A stretch of 64,000 nt of DNA from Candidatus Kapaibacterium sp. (GTDB lineage: Bacteria > Bacteroidota > Ignavibacteria > Kapaibacteriales > UBA2268), in contig JAOABA010000020.1 of NCBI GenBank assembly GCA_026418625.1, positions 1 through 64,000 on the forward strand, in the 5' to 3' direction. Numbering within the stretch: the first letter of the stretch is position 1; every line of letters starts with the position of its first letter. The translations under genes and the position numbers were made by a program. The notes below the pieces were generated by a model, which had not been told where the DNA came from, searched no databases, and saw only the letters and a list, made by a program, of their open reading frames with translations. Below, piece by piece: positions 63,116 through 64,000 of the stretch.

Positions 63116-64000
63116 TTAACCTGCTAAAGCGTAAACATCACTACAGCCACGTAATTCAGCTTTTGGAATTCTGCCTGAAATTGTGAAATAAACCCCCTTC
63201 CTTCCACATTTGCAATCATCAATTCCGTGGATTATTCCTAAATCCTCGGTTAAAATTGAATGACCGGGATAACTTTTCGGCAAAACACTTAAAGTTTGTA
63301 TAATTCCTTCTTTTCCGATAATATTTGATGGTTTTAAATCGAAGCTTCTGAGAATTATTTCCGAAAAGTTAGGTGAATGAAAATATCCCTGCTCACACTC
63401 CATATAAATACTACCAACTTGCTCAACCATACCATAGAAATTATGGATTTTTGAAATACCGGTTTGCTCTTGAATTTTTTCTTTGAAAATTTCATTGCTT
63501 ACTGCAATCTCAGTTAGTTTCTTCCAACCTCCGCTATGGATGAGATAACCATCTAAGTTCAATTTAATGTTATTCTTTTTTAATTCCTCCAAGAAATTTT
63601 GCCATACCATAAAGGTAAAGCCGAAAATGAGGATTTTTTCACCAGAATGTTTTTCTGAAAATTCGAGTAATTCCTTTATCTTCAATTGCATATTCCCATC
63701 AAGGGCATAAAAGTGATTTCTTCCAAAATTTGATAAACCGACTAAACCAGCACCTCTGGCTGACATTCCCGAAGCGGTTCCAAGAGAAGTTTCAGAATCA
63801 ATAATTATCATTGGTAATCTTTTGTTACCAATAAAACTTGTTACGATTGAAGCTAATGCCTTAGTTTGAAGCAATGAAGTTTCCCTGTCAATAAAAATTT
63901 TTGAGACCTGCATAGAAGTTGTTCCGCTCGAGGTTAAGGTTTTAAGGACATCACTATCAGGAATACTTTTTAGTTCAATATTTTTAAAAAGACGGACGGG
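63116..64000 (-). CDS. LuxE-like acyl-protein synthetase, incomplete at right edge
   Basis: The gene continues beyond the window. In the frame of the visible reading, the 29 codons before the internal ATG at 63913 encode the family's nucleotide-binding segment, LKTLTSSGTTS, so that ATG is not the start. Downstream are QVSKIFIDRET, HNFYGMVEQVG and EDLGIIHGIDDCKCGRKGVYF, as in LuxE. LuxE activates an acid with ATP and passes it to LuxC for reduction. It runs into luxC after 3 bp, forming an acid-reductase pair. Confidence 0.9.
   Translation of the reverse strand, partial: PVRLFKNIELKSIPDSDVLKTLTSSGTTSMQVSKIFIDRETSLLQTKALASIVTSFIGNKRLPMIIIDSETSLGTASGMSARGAGLVGLSNFGRNHFYALDGNMQLKIKELLEFSEKHSGEKILIFGFTFMVWQNFLEELKKNNIKLNLDGYLIHSGGWKKLTEIAVSNEIFKEKIQEQTGISKIHNFYGMVEQVGSIYMECEQGYFHSPNFSEIILRSFDLKPSNIIGKEGIIQTLSVLPKSYPGHSILTEDLGIIHGIDDCKCGRKGVYFTISGRIPKAELRGCSDVYALAG

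Noticed and set aside
63116-63913. LuxE-like gene starting at the ATG at 63913
   Set aside because: The upstream codons in the same frame to the window edge encode the conserved nucleotide-binding TSSGTT segment, so the gene is longer and cut by the edge.

Overview
The window looks like a chromosomal segment of an AT-rich member of the Bacteroidota/Chlorobiota side of the FCB group, most like Ignavibacteria or Candidatus Kapabacteria. The main evidence is three proteins with type IX secretion (T9SS) C-terminal sorting domains, two of them giant surface proteins with HYDIN/choice-of-anchor-like or PKD-like repeats. Low GC, TTG/GTG starts alongside purine-rich Shine-Dalgarno sites, and a Bacteroidota-like initiator tRNA agree with this. 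The phylum assignment is inference; no rRNA is present.

Left part (1-23.5 kb): general chromosome. In order: the start of serC; a secreted M14 zinc carboxypeptidase; an EVE-domain protein and a thioredoxin-like lipoprotein; a four-gene redox operon (two MauG-type di-haem cytochrome c peroxidases followed by two Rieske-type proteins, one carrying both a Tat signal and a T9SS tail); a Xer recombinase; two giant T9SS cargo proteins; a 437-bp intergenic region with two ~88-bp direct repeats; an alpha/beta hydrolase and a membrane-anchored protein; an initiator tRNA with terminator; an AddA-type helicase-nuclease; and gmd.

Right part (23.5-64 kb): about 40 kb of tightly packed, often overlapping genes, all on the minus strand and running out of the right edge. 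Most belong to one surface-polysaccharide locus (23.5-57.5 kb). It contains nucleotide-sugar enzymes (gmd on the opposite strand, GDP-mannose dehydrogenase-like and UDP-sugar dehydrogenase-like enzymes, an SDR epimerase, a LegC-like and a WecE-like aminotransferase, an FdtA-like ketoisomerase, a WecD-like acetyltransferase). It also has two GtrB-like and several other glycosyltransferases, polytopic GT-C-like proteins, a YbhN-like membrane protein, CapA and two WbqC proteins. No clear Wzx, Wzy or Wza is in the window.

The most distinctive content is an unusual concentration of acyl-activation chemistry inside that glycan locus. One module has an AMP-forming ligase, two acyl carrier proteins, a NeuD-type acyltransferase, a D-2-hydroxyacid dehydrogenase and a PLP aminotransferase. 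There are also three CapK/PaaK-like adenylate-forming enzymes, a CitE-like lyase next to a MaoC-like hydratase and, at the right edge, a LuxE-LuxC pair beside an AAC(3)-like acyltransferase. Together these suggest a glycan whose amino sugars carry custom-made (hydroxy)acyl groups. A HepT/MntA-type toxin-antitoxin pair, a lone MntA-like gene and a truncated epimerase suggest repeated insertion and loss in the locus. A lipocalin, a DCC-family protein and purD (57.6-59.8 kb) are ordinary genes in the same run.
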